Notes: a model not told the origin generated them from the letters alone. A stretch of 64,000 nt of DNA from Halorubrum trapanicum (GCF_017873555.1 NZ_JAGGKE010000007.1:97363-161362), one strand, 5' to 3'. Positions 50,595-61,414 are shown, counted from the first letter of the stretch. Made by a program: numbers and translations.

Positions 50595-50956
50595 GCGGTG
50601 GCGCGTGCCTGCGAGCGGTCGCCCCCGGCGACCGCGAGACAGCACGCGCGAGGGAGTCAGTCGCCGGAGCGAAGCGGAGGCGACTGACGAGGTTGGGGAG
50701 GCGTGAGGTGCTGTGCGGAGCGGTGGGGGTGGGACTCAAAGGGGCAGCTGGGAGGGCGGCGCAGGCGTTCACGAGAGCTTCGCTCTCGTGAGCCAATCAG
50801 AACGCGAAGCGTTCTGATGACGACGTAAGCACCGCAGGAACGACCGTAGGGAGTGACGAGGAGCGCAACGAGCGTGCGCCGCCCTCCCAGCTGGGGCTTT
50901 GGAGATGGTCTCCGCGGAAGCAACTACGTATCACCGAGCGGCTGGGGCTTTGGAGA
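50595..50956 (+). repeat. Dispersed structured repeat, copy E (extended, with duplicated 3' tail)
   Basis: P1 GCGCGTGC (50601-50608) pairs with GCACGCGC (50642-50649), with a long P2 GCGGTCGCC/GGCGACCGC. CAAAGGGGCAG precedes a 16-pair stem CTGGGAGGGCGGCGCA (50748-50763) and its perfect complement at 50875-50890. Inside, two extra hairpins (CACGAGAGCttcGCTCTCGTG and ATCAGAACGCgaaGCGTTCT) are inserted before GACGTAAG. The tail CTGGGGCTTTGGAG occurs twice, at 50891-50904 and at 50942-50956. No protein is encoded in 50491-51020. Confidence 0.85.
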
Positions 50957-51020
50957 CTATCTACACCGAGTCGCGGCCGACTGTATCTAAATGTCCGTCA
51001 AGACTGTTGTCGCCCTCAGT

Positions 51021-51521
51021 TTACTCTAGTCGGCGGTCGCGGAACGCGCGGATCACGTCTTGGCGCGCGATGATGCCGACGAGGCGCCCGTCCTCATCGA
51101 CCACAGGAACGCGATTAATATCTGGCTCGTCGCCGACGAGCAGGTCGAGGACCGCGTCGACGCCGGAGTCCGGCGTCACCGTCGCCACGTCGGCGCTCAT
51201 CACGTCGGAGACGGGGCGGTCCGCGTTGCGGATCATGTCGACGCCGAGGTCGAGGTCGGCCCACGGGCGCTTCACCTGATAGGAGAGCGTGTCCACGAAC
51301 GGCGGGAGTCCGATCGGGATCCACAGCGTCTCGTCTTCGGGTTCGAACAGGTCCACGAGGTCGGACTCGGTGATCACGCCGACCACCCGCTCGTCGTCGT
51401 CGACGACCGGGAAGCCGCTGAACTCGTAGCGGGCGAACCGCTTGAACACCTCGGCGACGTCGTCGTCCGGCGACACCGTCTTTACGTCCGGTTCCATCAG
51501 GTCGCGGGCGGTCAGCGTCAT
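51021..51521 (-). CDS. CBS-domain protein
   Basis: The 166-residue protein has two CBS repeats: MTLTARDLMEPDVKTVSPDD through GFPVVDDDERVVGVITESDL, and VSDVMSADVATVTPDSGVDA through VPVVDEDGRLVGIIARQDVI. Such Bateman modules bind adenosyl compounds and regulate partners. It stands alone without a fused enzyme. A central loop (LFEPEDETLWIPIGLPPFVD) links the repeats. Confidence 0.92.
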   Translation of the reverse strand: MTLTARDLMEPDVKTVSPDDDVAEVFKRFARYEFSGFPVVDDDERVVGVITESDLVDLFEPEDETLWIPIGLPPFVDTLSYQVKRPWADLDLGVDMIRNADRPVSDVMSADVATVTPDSGVDAVLDLLVGDEPDINRVPVVDEDGRLVGIIARQDVIRAFRDRRLE

Positions 51522-51656
51522 ACCGGACGGTCGCGGCGGGAGGCCGTAGTCGTTTCGCCCCGCATCGAAACCGGGGATCCGCGGGACGGCGCCGAGCGCA
51601 TGGCCCGCCGCTTCGCCGACGTAACGGACTTACGCGCCGGGGACGCAGTCGATCGC

Positions 51657-52151
51657 ATGCACCGCAACGGCCACGTCGGGGCGTCGCTCGCCGTCTACGC
51701 CCCGTTCGGGTTCCTCGTGACCGCCCTCGCCTCGATAGAGGTCGGACTCGTCGGCGCCGCCGGCGTCGCGTCGCTGGCGATGGTCCCCGACCTCGACATT
51801 CGCGTCCCCTTCGTGAAGCATCGGGGGATCACGCACACCGTCTGGTTCGCGCTGCTCGTCGGGGTCGCCTTCGGCGTCGTCGGGCTGGCGCTCGGGTTCC
51901 AGAGCGGGGTCGCCGCCGCGCTCCTGTTCGGCGGCGCCGGGTTCCTGTTCGGCGCCGTGACGATCGTCTCGCACCTCCTCGCCGACGCGCTCACGCCGAT
52001 GGGAATCCGACCGTACGCGCCCGTGTGGGACACCGAGTACACCCTCGACCTGTTCACGGCGGCGAACCCGCTCGCGAACTACGGGCTGTTGGGGCTGGGC
52101 GGCGTCGTCGCCGCGGTCGCGCTCGTCGCCGGCGCGGCGGTCCCGGTGTAG
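51657..52151 (+). CDS. Membrane-bound metal-dependent hydrolase (YdjM/DUF457 family)
   Basis: The 164-residue protein has four hydrophobic helices and the conserved metal ligands of the family: MHRNGHVGASLAVYAPFGFL (His), AMVPDLDIRVPFVKHRGITH and HTVW (Asp, His), and VSHLLADALTPMGIRPYAP (His, Asp). ATG 51657 lies about 26 bases after a TTACGC-type box and starts at the first ligand segment. ATG 51600 would add 19 residues. The substrate is unknown; bacterial YdjM is LexA-regulated. Confidence 0.8.
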   Translation: MHRNGHVGASLAVYAPFGFLVTALASIEVGLVGAAGVASLAMVPDLDIRVPFVKHRGITHTVWFALLVGVAFGVVGLALGFQSGVAAALLFGGAGFLFGAVTIVSHLLADALTPMGIRPYAPVWDTEYTLDLFTAANPLANYGLLGLGGVVAAVALVAGAAVPV

Positions 52152-52861
52152 GAGGCCACGGGAACTCGACACACCCGAGAAGGTAGAGAATTCTATAGTG
52201 CTAAGATAAGAGATGTATAGAATCAAATTAACGCGCGAAATATCTTGATGTCCACAACCGCTGTTATGTGTTATGTCAAACACATAGAAACCGATCGAGT
52301 TCGAACATCCGAACGTACAAGGGGTAGACTCAACTCTAATTCGACAGCAGACGCCAACGCGTGATGCGCTGGTGAACTGCGAGTGATCGGATATACGAGA
52401 GCTGGCGCATCGGAGCTCTGCGCTGTAAAAGTCACTCTGGAGGTGTTAGCGCATCTCTGAGAAAACCACGGTGACAACCGTCATCTGCGGCACCGTTCTG
52501 GTCCTGACAGGGCACCCAGAGGGTATCGTCTTGATGACGGTTGCGCTTATGTCACACGTCGGGTAGGTTGCCCGACGAGTCTTCTCCTTTTTTGATCAGG
52601 TGGTTAGCCCGATTGACGGTGGAGACTGGTCCGTGGCGGTGGGTGTCTCCGCCTAATAGTGGGACATCGTATCCCATTAAACTTTCCATAGTGTGGAAAT
52701 ACTCTGTAGAAACCCTGTGAAGCGCATTTTACGAATAAACCGTCCGAGTAGGAGCGAATTCTCAAAGTCGGTGCACAGTTCGTTCTCATCAACGAACGGT
52801 CCGTTACCGCACGATAGACCAATGACGACCTCGTCACTGGCAACGTAAACGGATTGTAGAA
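52152..52861. other. AT-rich non-coding stretch before tRNA-Met
   Basis: About 700 bases are less GC-rich than the surroundings and contain no convincing gene. CAACCGTCATC (52475-52485) and GATGACGGTTG (52533-52543) form an 11-base inverted repeat with a 47-base loop, and CCTTTTTTGATC follows at about 52587. The region directly downstream of the tRNA-Met gene may be an old insertion site, but no copy of the tRNA 3' end is visible. Confidence 0.4.
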
Positions 52862-53015
52862 TGGCCGGGGTGGGCTCCGAACCCACGATCTCCGCATGTC
52901 CCAGGTCCGAGGCTCGGCGGAGCCACGGGAAGGACGCGGACGCTTCCAAGGCGTCACCGCACCGAATCTCTGAACCCTATGAGTGCGGCGCTATGTCCAG
53001 CTAAGCCACCCGGCC
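52862..53015 (-). tRNA. Elongator tRNA-Met (CAT) with intron of about 80 bases
   Basis: The minus-strand exons are GGCCGGGTGGCTTAGCTGGA through CCGCACTCATA, and ATGCGGAGATC through the T arm GTGGG-TTCGGAG-CCCAC to CCCGGCC. The acceptor pairs GGCCGGG:CCCGGCC and the anticodon stem pairs CCGCA:TGCGG around CTCATAA. The intron starts after A37, at the usual archaeal position, beginning GGGTTCAGAG and ending CTGGGAC. A GGTTAAAG box lies about 30 bases upstream. Haloarchaeal elongator tRNA-Met genes are known to carry an intron of similar size. Confidence 0.93.
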
Positions 53016-53217
53016 TCACCAGTTCGTACCGCGATGAGACCCTTTAACCTTCCCATCCGTCGGAGGGTTGTGAACCGATCGCAGATCCCCGCAGGCTGGC
53101 AGTTCCGGGGCGATACGGTGCCGGAGACGCCCGCGATCTCGGGCGCGACGAACGCGCTCGACCCGCGCTCACCGCCGACCCAGCGGATTTATGCCGGGCG
53201 CGGCGTATCCCGGGCGT

Positions 53218-54603
53218 ATGAGCCTTCCCGAACTGCTCGCGGGGACCGTCGGCGACGAGGAGGTCGTCGCCGAGGTGCCGCTGGGCGGCGACGATCGACT
53301 CGCGGTCACGCCCACCCGGACCCTCGTCTACCGCGGCGACGGACTCCTCTCCGACGAGTCCGTCGACGAGTACGACCACGACGTCGAGCGCATCGAGGTC
53401 TCGGCGGGCCGCCGCAAGTCGAAGATCACCCTCGGATACGGTCTCGACGGCGACGAGACGCTCTCGGTCCCCTCGAAACGGGTCGACGACGTCCTCCACC
53501 CGATCCTCGCCGGCGTCCTCTCGTCGAGCGGCGTCACGGGACCGGGCGAGACCGTCGTCCGAACCTTCCGCTTCTCGGAACTCACCCTGATAGTCACCAG
53601 CGAACGGCTGGTCAAACACGTCGGCTCTGCCGTCTGGGACCCCGAGTTCGAGGAGTTCCACTACGCGGACCTCACCGGCCTCGACTTCGAGGAGGGGACC
53701 GTCGCCACCGCGGTCGTCCTCGTCCACGACGGTCGCTCGGAGCGGTTCAAAGCGCCGAACGAGTCCGCTCGGGCGGTCCGGGAGACCCTCGCCGACGCGG
53801 TGTGTTCGTTCCACGGCGTCGAGAGCGTAGAGGAGTTCCGCGTCGCCGCCGCCGAGGCGGACGAGTCGACGACGGACGGGAAGTCGGGCGGTACGACCGA
53901 CTTCGGCGAGGGACCGGACCCGCTCTCGGCGTCACCGGTCGCCGACGCGGAGGCCGACGCCGACGGAGCCGAAACGGCGTCGGACGGGGCGGTCGACGCC
54001 GCCGACGCCGCCTCCCGATCGGAGCCGGTCATCGACGGCGACGACGCCGTGGGAGAGACCGCGGAAGGGACCGACGCAGCCGGAGAAGCCGGCGCCGCGA
54101 CGGAGACCGACGCCCCGGGGGCGTCGTCCGCCGAACCGTCGGAGCCGAGCGACGACGACGACCCGCTGGACGCGGACCCGCTCGCCGCGGACGCGGCCGT
54201 CGACGACGCGACCGGGGCAGATCCGGCGGATCCCCTCGACGCGGACGCGACGACGACCGCGTCCGCCGAAGGGGTCGAACGGGGGCCGACGGACGAACCC
54301 GCGGCGATGGACGGCCCGGCAGACGAACCCGCGGCGGACCCGACAGTCACCGACGCCGTGGGGGCGGACTCCGGCTCCGACGCCGGAACGATCGATGCCG
54401 ACGCCGAGGACGACGCCGATGTCACCGGCCCGGACGACGACGGGTTCGACGGGTCGCCGTTCGAGAGCGCCGGCGTCGAGGACGCGGACCTCGCGAGCGA
54501 GGTCGCCGCGCTGCGGCGTACCGTCGAGGCGCAGTCCGAGCGGCTCGACCGGCAGTCGACGCTCATCGAACAGCTGATCGAAGAGCTTCGGCGAGGGCGG
54601 TGA
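53218..54603 (+). CDS. DUF7115-like haloarchaeal protein
   Basis: The 461-residue protein has an ordered N-terminal domain (1-215) with TVGDEEVVAEVPLGGDDRLA, VERIEVSAGRRKSKITLGYG, VRTFRFSELTLIVTSERLVK and EFHYADLTGLDFEEG. This looks like two PH-like or bPH-type barrels. A disordered acidic Ala/Asp/Glu linker of about 200 residues follows. A short C-terminal coiled coil (EVAALRRTVEAQSERLDRQS, TLIEQLIEELRRGR) may oligomerise it. It precedes the MscS gene by about 100 bases in the same direction. The function is unknown. Confidence 0.65.
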   Translation: MSLPELLAGTVGDEEVVAEVPLGGDDRLAVTPTRTLVYRGDGLLSDESVDEYDHDVERIEVSAGRRKSKITLGYGLDGDETLSVPSKRVDDVLHPILAGVLSSSGVTGPGETVVRTFRFSELTLIVTSERLVKHVGSAVWDPEFEEFHYADLTGLDFEEGTVATAVVLVHDGRSERFKAPNESARAVRETLADAVCSFHGVESVEEFRVAAAEADESTTDGKSGGTTDFGEGPDPLSASPVADAEADADGAETASDGAVDAADAASRSEPVIDGDDAVGETAEGTDAAGEAGAATETDAPGASSAEPSEPSDDDDPLDADPLAADAAVDDATGADPADPLDADATTTASAEGVERGPTDEPAAMDGPADEPAADPTVTDAVGADSGSDAGTIDADAEDDADVTGPDDDGFDGSPFESAGVEDADLASEVAALRRTVEAQSERLDRQSTLIEQLIEELRRGR

Positions 54604-54706
54604 CGGACGCGACCGCCGCGGCGGCGGCGTGCCGAGCCGCCGCCCTAATTCTCTCGGCTGAGACTCGTGTCGAACGCGTTATCCGACCGGCGACGAACCC
54701 ACGACC

Positions 54707-55942
54707 GTGACAGGCGGACTGGGCACTCGGGTCGGCGCGGTGTTGAGCGACGTCGCGACCACGGAGGGACGGCTGGCGGTCACCGCCGGCATCGCCGTCG
54801 TGACGCTCGCGGTCGGCTGGCTGCTGCTTCCGAAGGCGGTCCGCGCCGGGGAGCGAACCGCCTCGGGATGGGTCGATCGGTTCCTCGACGGCCGGGCTGG
54901 AGAGTCGGCAGAGGGCGCGGTCGAGACGCTCCGCGAGGGAGTTCCCGTCTCGTTCCTCCTGCGGATGGCGGTCGGACTCTCGCAGCTCGCGCTGTTCGCG
55001 CTGGCGGGCGTCGCCGTGCTGACGGTGTGGGGGCGATTCGACTTCGTGGTCGGAGTGTTACCCGTCGCCAGAAACGCCGTCAGGGTCGGGGGACAGGTCC
55101 TCGTCTCGGCGGTCCTGCTCGGCGGCGCCTACCTCGTCAGCGACGCGCTTGAGGCGTACGTCGCGGATCTGTCGGCCGACAGCGACCGGATCACCGCCCA
55201 CCAAGAACAGCTCCTCACCCGGCTGGCGCAGGTCGGACTGCTCATCCTCGCGGGGATAACGGTCCTCGGTATCTGGGGCGTGAACCTCGGCGGTCTCCTG
55301 GTCGGCGCCGGCTTCCTCGGGATCGTCCTCGGGATGGCGGCCCGGCAGACGCTGGGGTCGCTCATCGCCGGCTTCGTGCTGATGTTCGCCCGTCCGTTCG
55401 AGATCGGCGACTGGGTCGAGATCGGCGACCAGGAGGGGTTCGTCACCGACATCACGATCATGAATACCCACATGCGGAACTTCGACGGGGAGTACGTCGT
55501 GGTTCCGAACGACCTCGTCGCCAACCAGGCGATCACGAACCGGAGCCGCGAGGGGCGCCTCCGGATCCACATGGAGGTCGGGATCGGGTACGACGACGAC
55601 CCCGACGAGGCGGCCGAGATCGCCGAGGAGGTCCTCGACGGGATCGATACGATCGCGAACAACCCCCAGCCGTACGCGATCCCCTCCGGCTTCGGCGACT
55701 CCGCGATCCTGCTCGACCTCCGGTTCTGGATCGACCCGCCGACCCCGCAGGCGCGGTGGCGCTCGAAGGCGGTCGCGGTCGAGCGGATCCAAGAGCGCTT
55801 CGCCGACGCCGGCATCTCGATCCCCTACCCGCAGCGGACCGTCTCCTATCCCCCCGAGACGGCGGAAGCGGAGGAGACGGTCGAGCGCGTCGAGCGGATC
55901 GACGAGGACGGCGACGAGCGGTCGAACGATCGACCCGCCTGA
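54707..55942 (+). CDS. Mechanosensitive ion channel, MscS family
   Basis: The 411-residue protein has about four N-terminal spans, then the pore-lining helix LLVGAGFLGIVLGMAARQTL-GSLIAGF and the beta domain RPFEIGDWVEIGDQEGFVTD, ITIMNTHMRNFDGEYVVVPN, YVVVPNDLVANQAITNRSRE. These define the MscS core. It opens under membrane tension to release solutes on osmotic downshift, relevant to salt-lake life. The start GTG 54707 is chosen from the family-like N-terminus. The preceding protein may be functionally linked, but only proximity supports this. Confidence 0.92.
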   Translation: MTGGLGTRVGAVLSDVATTEGRLAVTAGIAVVTLAVGWLLLPKAVRAGERTASGWVDRFLDGRAGESAEGAVETLREGVPVSFLLRMAVGLSQLALFALAGVAVLTVWGRFDFVVGVLPVARNAVRVGGQVLVSAVLLGGAYLVSDALEAYVADLSADSDRITAHQEQLLTRLAQVGLLILAGITVLGIWGVNLGGLLVGAGFLGIVLGMAARQTLGSLIAGFVLMFARPFEIGDWVEIGDQEGFVTDITIMNTHMRNFDGEYVVVPNDLVANQAITNRSREGRLRIHMEVGIGYDDDPDEAAEIAEEVLDGIDTIANNPQPYAIPSGFGDSAILLDLRFWIDPPTPQARWRSKAVAVERIQERFADAGISIPYPQRTVSYPPETAEAEETVERVERIDEDGDERSNDRPA

Positions 55943-55965
55943 GGCTCCCTCGGCTCGGGCGGCCG

Positions 55966-56484
55966 TTATCTATCCGACGGCCCGGTGTAGCCGCTCGGCA
56001 GCTCCGTCCCGCGGCCCGTGAACAGGCGCTCGAACCGCTCGATGCGCTCCAGGATGTAACTGAGCGCCGCCGTGAGCGAGTTGGCGCCGATCGAGAGCAG
56101 GTGGCGCGCACCCTTCGTGCGGTCGGCGTGATAGAAGCTGATCTCCCCTTCCGGCTCGGTGTTCCGCTCCGGCATCACCACCAAGTCCTGTCTGGAGGGA
56201 CCGTGTCGGAAGACGAGGACGTCCGTGAGCGAGTCGGCGCCGTAGGTGACCACGTCGTGGAGGACGCTCCACTTCGGCGGCGTCTCCTCCGCGAGCGCGT
56301 CCGCGTCGACGACGTTCCGCATCGTCGTCGCGGTCGAGACGCGCTCTAAGCCCGATCCGCGCCGGTTCCGAAGCCACGCGAGCAGTCGCTCGACGAGGTC
56401 GCGGAAGCCGTCTGGCGCCGAAAAACGGCCGCCAGACCGCTCCTGCGGCAGCGAGCCTCGCGTCACTTCGGTCCGCTCTCCCAT
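55966..56484 (-). CDS. Conserved haloarchaeal protein of unknown function (172 aa)
   Basis: The protein has a basic N-terminal part (GFRDLVERLLAWLRNRRGSG), then a mixed alpha/beta region: KWSVLHDVVTYGADSLTDVL, VFRHGPSRQDLVVMPERNTE and a helical end ARHLLSIGANSLTAALSYIL. No catalytic motif is obvious. It converges with the MscS gene with a 23-base gap. The ordered final 90 residues and uniform codon use argue that it is a real gene. Confidence 0.6.
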   Translation of the reverse strand: MGERTEVTRGSLPQERSGGRFSAPDGFRDLVERLLAWLRNRRGSGLERVSTATTMRNVVDADALAEETPPKWSVLHDVVTYGADSLTDVLVFRHGPSRQDLVVMPERNTEPEGEISFYHADRTKGARHLLSIGANSLTAALSYILERIERFERLFTGRGTELPSGYTGPSDR

Positions 56485-56564
56485 GCGAATACCCCCGGTC
56501 CCATCATGTTAATAGGTACCGGTCGGCCGCATCCGTCTCGGTAGCGGCCGCTCCGGCTCCCGGC

Positions 56565-58379
56565 TCACCGGTCCCGACCGAACCCGGCCGCGAACGTCTC
56601 TTCGTCGACCGAGAGGACGGTCGGCCGGCCGTGCGGGCAGGCGTACGGGCGGTCGCACTCGCCGAGGCGGTCGAGTAGGTTCCGGAGGTCGCCGTCGTCG
56701 AGACCGGAGAAGTCGCCGCGCTTCAGCGAGGGGTGACACGCCAGGTCCGCGAGCAGGGCGTCGCGCGCGTCCCGAGGGGTCTCCCGACCGCCGCTCGCCG
56801 CCGACAGCGCCGCGAGCGCGTCGCGGAAGGCGTCCGCGTCCGCGGTTCGGCCGAACGGCGCGGGGACGGTCCGCAGGCGACGCGCGCCGCCGCCGAACGC
56901 CTCGGTCTCGAAGCCGAGCGCGGCGAGGTCCTCCGAGTGCGCCCTCGCGGCCGCCGCCTCGTCGGCCGACAGCGAGACGGTCGCGGGCGGGTCGAGCGTC
57001 GCGGTCGACACCGGGTCGCCGTCGAACGCGCGGGCGAGCCGCTCGTAGTTCACTCGCTCGTGGGCCGCGTGCCCGTCGATCACGAGCAGTTCGTCGCCGG
57101 ACTCGACGAGGACGTAGAGGTCGCGGAAGGCGCCGATCGGCTCGGCGTCCGCGAACGCGCCGGCGCGCGAGCCGTCGTCGTCGCCGACGGGGTCGAGCGC
57201 GGAGCCGAGGTCGGTGGCGACATCCGCCGAGCGCCGGAGGTCCGCGCCCGTGAGCGCGTCCGCGACGACCGACGCCACCGCGTCCGCGACCGCGTCGGCG
57301 TCGCGGAGTCCCACCTCGCGCTTGGCTGGGTGGACGTTCGGGTCGACGCGATCGGGCGGGATCGACGCGTCGACCGCCGCCACCGGCTCGCGGCCGTCGG
57401 GGAGGAGCCGGCCGTAGCCGTCGCGGACCGCGGCCGCGAGGCGATCGTTCCGGACCGGCCGGCCGTTCACCGAGACGCGGACGTGGTCGCGGGTGGCACG
57501 GGTGATCGACGGGTACGCCAGCGCGCCCGAGACGCCGACGTCGACGGGGGACGCGTCGCGCTCGCCGTCCGCTTCGACGTCGACGCTCGCGGAGACGGTC
57601 GTCGACCGGCTGGCGGTGTCGCGGTCGTACACGCCGAGCAGCGCGTCCGTGCGGTCGGTTCCGGGCGTCGACAGCGTCGTCGACCCGTCGTGGTCGAGCG
57701 TGAACGCGACCGACGGGTTCGCCAGCGCGTAGTCGGCGACGAGCGAGGAGACCCGCGCGAACTCCGCGTTCGCCCCCGCGAGCGACTCCCGGCGGGCCGG
57801 TCGGGTCGCGAACAGGTCCTCGACGACGACCGTCGTCCCGCGGGCGCGGGCCGCGGGTTCGACCGCGACGTCCGGCTCGCCGCCCGGCCTCCCCGACCCC
57901 GTCGCGGCCTTCGCGGTCCCGTCGACGACGACCCGTGTGCCGACCCCGTCGCCCGGGCTGGTCACGAGTTCGAGCCGGGCGGCCTCGGCGATGGCCGCGA
58001 GCGCCTCGCCCCGGAAGCCGAGCGACGCGACGCCGACCGGGTCGCCGTCGGGCGCCAGCTTGCTCGTCGCGTGGCGCTCGACGGCACGCTCGGCGTCCGT
58101 GCGGCTCATCCCTCGGCCGTCGTCCGCGACGTGGATCCGGTCTGTCCCGTCGCCGTCGACGGCGATCTCGACCCGAGAGGCGTCCGCGTCGAGCGCGTTG
58201 TCGACCAGTTCGCCGACGACTCGAGCGGGACGCGTCACCACCTCGCCGGCCGCGATCCGGTCGACCGTCGCCTGATCGAGCCGGCGGACGCGCCCCTCGT
58301 CGTCGGCCGAGTCGCCGCGGGCCTCGGCGGCGTCTCCGGCGCCGGGCGCGCCGCGACCGGCGTCTCGATCACCCGTCAT
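56565..58379 (-). CDS. mutL: DNA mismatch repair protein MutL
   Basis: The 604-residue protein has the GHKL ATPase N-terminus ([59 protein letters not shown]). Its C-terminal dimerisation domain carries the endonuclease motif [13 protein letters not shown] (DxHAx2Ex4E) and CPHGRP near the end. It therefore should nick DNA itself, like MutL of bacteria lacking MutH. The start overlaps the mutS stop by 11 bases. The acidic N-terminal extension (about 30 residues) is a halophilic feature. Confidence 0.95.
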   Translation of the reverse strand: MTGDRDAGRGAPGAGDAAEARGDSADDEGRVRRLDQATVDRIAAGEVVTRPARVVGELVDNALDADASRVEIAVDGDGTDRIHVADDGRGMSRTDAERAVERHATSKLAPDGDPVGVASLGFRGEALAAIAEAARLELVTSPGDGVGTRVVVDGTAKAATGSGRPGGEPDVAVEPAARARGTTVVVEDLFATRPARRESLAGANAEFARVSSLVADYALANPSVAFTLDHDGSTTLSTPGTDRTDALLGVYDRDTASRSTTVSASVDVEADGERDASPVDVGVSGALAYPSITRATRDHVRVSVNGRPVRNDRLAAAVRDGYGRLLPDGREPVAAVDASIPPDRVDPNVHPAKREVGLRDADAVADAVASVVADALTGADLRRSADVATDLGSALDPVGDDDGSRAGAFADAEPIGAFRDLYVLVESGDELLVIDGHAAHERVNYERLARAFDGDPVSTATLDPPATVSLSADEAAAARAHSEDLAALGFETEAFGGGARRLRTVPAPFGRTADADAFRDALAALSAASGGRETPRDARDALLADLACHPSLKRGDFSGLDDGDLRNLLDRLGECDRPYACPHGRPTVLSVDEETFAAGFGRDR

Positions 58380-61299
58380 CGTCGACCTTCGATTGGAGGT
58401 CGTGGAGGGCGTTCAGCGCCTCGATCGGCGTCATCCGGGCGAGGTCGAGGTCGCGGAGTTCGGCGGCGAGGTCGGGCGGCGCGCCGGCGGCGACCCCCTC
58501 GTCAGGGTCGGTCGGCGGACGCGCGGGGTCGCCCTCGGTCGGGGTTTCGGTCGACGGATCCGTCTCGGTCGGGGTGTCGCCCGCCTCCCGGCCGGCCTCG
58601 TCGCGCTCCCCCGACGCCTCCTCCGCGAGGAACTCGCGCAGCGACGCGTCGTTGTCGCGGTCGGTCTCGTCCGGGTCGGTCTCGTCTATCGCCGCCGCGT
58701 CGCCGGTCGCCCCCTCGGCTTCGGCCCCGCTCGGGTCCCGACCGCGTTCCGCCTCCTCCGCGGCGACGAGGCCGCGGGCGCGGTCGACGACGGGACCGGG
58801 AACGCCGGCCAGCTCCGCGACCTCGACGCCGTACGACGACGAGGAGGCGCCGGGGACGACCCGGTGGAGGAACGTCACGTCGCCGTCCTCGCGGGTGGCG
58901 GTGAAATGGAGGTTGAAGACGCGCTCGCGCTCGTCGGCCAGGTCCGTGAGACCGTGGTAGTGGGTCGCAAAGAGGGCTGTCGCGCCGAGTTCGTCGTGGA
59001 GGAACTCCGCGGCCGCGCGGGCGATGGCGCGCCCGTCAGTGGTCGCGGTTCCCCTGCCGACCTCGTCAAGGAGGACGAGCGAGTCGGCGCCGGCGTCGTG
59101 GAGGATCTCGGTGAGCTCGCTCATCTCGCGCATGAACGTCGACTGTCCGCCCGCGATGTCGTCGGAGGCGCCGACGCGGGTGAACACGCGCTCGAAGACC
59201 GGGAGCGTCGCCGCCTGCGCGGGGACGAACGACCCCGTCTGCGCGAGCACGACCGCGAGCGCGACCGACCGCATGTACGTCGACTTCCCGCTCATGTTCG
59301 GGCCCGTGATCACGGCGACCGAGCCGCGCGGGAGATCCGCGTCGTTCGGCACGAACGACTCCTCCGTCCGCTCGACGACCGGGTGTCTGCCGCCCTCGAT
59401 CTCGATACCGGGGGCGGGATCGGCGGGGGCCGGATCGGCGGAGGCGTCGAGAGCGTCGTCGACCCCCGCTTCGGGGTCCTCCCGAAGCTCGGGGCGAACG
59501 TAGTCGCGCTCGACCGCGACCGCGGCGAGCGAGGTCAGCGCGTCGAGTTCGGCGAGCGCGTCCGCGAGGCCCTGGACCCGTTCGGTCTCGGCCGCGACGT
59601 GCTCGCGGACGTCGACGAACAGCTCGTACTCCAGGGCGTCCGCGCGCTCGGCCGCGCCGACGATCTCCTCTTCGCGCTCCTTCAGCTCCGGGGTGACGTA
59701 GCGCTCGCTGTTCTTCAGCGTCTGTCGGCGCCGGTAGTCGTCGGGGACGCGGTCGAGGTTCGCGTCGGTCACCTCGATGTAGTAGCCGTGGACCTGGTTG
59801 TGGCCGACCGACAGCGAGTCGATCCCGGTGCGCTCGCGCTCGCTCGCCTCCAGGTCGGCGACCCACTCGCGCCCCTCGCGCTCGGTGGCGCGCAGGTCGT
59901 CGAGGTCGTCGTCGAACCCCTCGCGGATCACGCCGCCCTCCGTGATCTCCTGGGGTGGGTCGGTCGCTATCGCGCCGTCGATCAGCTCGCGGACCGCGGT
60001 CAGCTCGTCGAGCCGCTCGCGGAGGTCGCGGAGGTGGTCGGTGCGGGGGCGGGCGGGGTCGTCCGCGTCCGCGCCGTCGGCATCTGTCGCGCCCTCGCCC
60101 ACCGCGCCCGCGAGCGTCGCCTTCAGCTCCGGGACGACCGCGAGCGTCCGGTGAAGCGAGCGCAGGTCCCGGGCGTCGGCCCGGCCGCGCGAGACGCGGC
60201 TCACCAGTCGTTCGAGGTCGTATGCGGTCGCGAGCGCGTCGGCGATCCCCTCGCGGGCGAGGCTCCGGTCCGCGAGCTCGCCGACCGCGTCGTGGCGGCT
60301 CCGGATCGCGTCGGCGTCGACGAGCGGCCGGCGGAGCCAGCGCTCCAGACAGCGCCGCCCGAGCGCGCAGTTCGTCTCGTCGAGCGCGTCGAACAGCGTG
60401 TCGCTCGCGCCCAGCCCGCGGTTCTCGAACAGCTCCAGGCTGCGCTGGGCCGCCGCGTCGAGCCGGAGGCGGTCGCGGGGGTCGTACCGCCGGATCCGGG
60501 TCACGTACGAGAGCGGCCCGTCGTCGCCCTGCGTGTACTCGGCGTACGCGAGCACCGCGCCCGCCGCGCGCAGCTCCGCGTCGGCGTCGAATCGGCGGTC
60601 GGGCGCGGGGAGGTACGGCTCCAGCCGCTCGCTCGCGGTCCGGCGGTCGAAGGCGCTCGCGTCGTAGTCGTGGGTCGTCCAGCCGCGCGCCGCGTCGCTC
60701 GGCTCGAATTCGGGGGCGTCGGGTCCGGCGATGAGTTCCGCCGGCGCGATCCGGTCGAGTTCGCCCGCGACCGCGTCCGCGTCGCCCGACGTGACGAGAC
60801 ACTCGCCCGTCGAGACGTCGACGGCGGCGAGACCGACGGTTTCCGCTGACTCGGCGACCGCGGCCACGTAGTTCGTCGTCCCCGATTCGAGGAGGTCGTC
60901 CTCGACGACGGTCCCAGGGGTGATCACCTCGGTGACGGCGCGGTCGACCAGCCCGGACGCCTGCTCGGCGTCCTCGACCTGGTCGCCGAGCGCGACGCGG
61001 TAGCCCGCGTCCAGCAGCGCTTCGAGGTAGGGGGCGGCGTTGTCGATGGGGATCCCGGCCATCGGGTAGTCGCCGGTGGAGTCGGAGCGCTCCGTCAGCG
61101 TCACCTCGCAGACGCGCGCCACGGTCTCGGCCGCCTCGCAGAACGCCTCGTAGAAGTCGCCGACCTGGAATAAGACGAGCGCGTCCTCGTGGTCGGCACA
61201 GAGGTCGGCGTACTGCGAGAGCATCGGCGTGAGCGCCTCGCGGGCGGCCGCGATCCCGGGCGGCAGTCCGGTCACCGTCTCTCGGTCCGCCGGTTCCAT
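58369..61299 (-). CDS. mutS: DNA mismatch repair protein MutS
   Basis: The 976-residue MutS1 has the mismatch-recognition motif [10 protein letters not shown] (Phe-x-Glu), connector and lever domains, and the clamp. Its ATPase carries [20 protein letters not shown] (Walker A), [15 protein letters not shown] (Walker B) and [15 protein letters not shown] 61299 ([16 protein letters not shown]) is chosen over an earlier in-frame ATG. The C-terminal 110 residues contain a long acidic insertion before the dimerisation helix ([20 protein letters not shown]). It forms an operon with mutL. Confidence 0.95.
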   Translation of the reverse strand: MEPADRETVTGLPPGIAAAREALTPMLSQYADLCADHEDALVLFQVGDFYEAFCEAAETVARVCEVTLTERSDSTGDYPMAGIPIDNAAPYLEALLDAGYRVALGDQVEDAEQASGLVDRAVTEVITPGTVVEDDLLESGTTNYVAAVAESAETVGLAAVDVSTGECLVTSGDADAVAGELDRIAPAELIAGPDAPEFEPSDAARGWTTHDYDASAFDRRTASERLEPYLPAPDRRFDADAELRAAGAVLAYAEYTQGDDGPLSYVTRIRRYDPRDRLRLDAAAQRSLELFENRGLGASDTLFDALDETNCALGRRCLERWLRRPLVDADAIRSRHDAVGELADRSLAREGIADALATAYDLERLVSRVSRGRADARDLRSLHRTLAVVPELKATLAGAVGEGATDADGADADDPARPRTDHLRDLRERLDELTAVRELIDGAIATDPPQEITEGGVIREGFDDDLDDLRATEREGREWVADLEASERERTGIDSLSVGHNQVHGYYIEVTDANLDRVPDDYRRRQTLKNSERYVTPELKEREEEIVGAAERADALEYELFVDVREHVAAETERVQGLADALAELDALTSLAAVAVERDYVRPELREDPEAGVDDALDASADPAPADPAPGIEIEGGRHPVVERTEESFVPNDADLPRGSVAVITGPNMSGKSTYMRSVALAVVLAQTGSFVPAQAATLPVFERVFTRVGASDDIAGGQSTFMREMSELTEILHDAGADSLVLLDEVGRGTATTDGRAIARAAAEFLHDELGATALFATHYHGLTDLADERERVFNLHFTATREDGDVTFLHRVVPGASSSSYGVEVAELAGVPGPVVDRARGLVAAEEAERGRDPSGAEAEGATGDAAAIDETDPDETDRDNDASLREFLAEEASGERDEAGREAGDTPTETDPSTETPTEGDPARPPTDPDEGVAAGAPPDLAAELRDLDLARMTPIEALNALHDLQSKVDDDG

Positions 61300-61414
61300 A
61301 CCCCGTATCCGGGCGGCCGCGGGCATAAACGGTGCGGAGGCGAGACGCGAGGCGCCGGCGCTCCCGGAGAGGGGTCGGCGAGAGCCTTACGGTCCTGCGA
61401 CCCCGAATACGGCC

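Noticed and set aside
52604..52957. A 117-codon minus-strand frame near tRNA-Met
   Set aside because: Its first third lies inside the tRNA-Met gene and its intron, and the rest shows no protein-like pattern.
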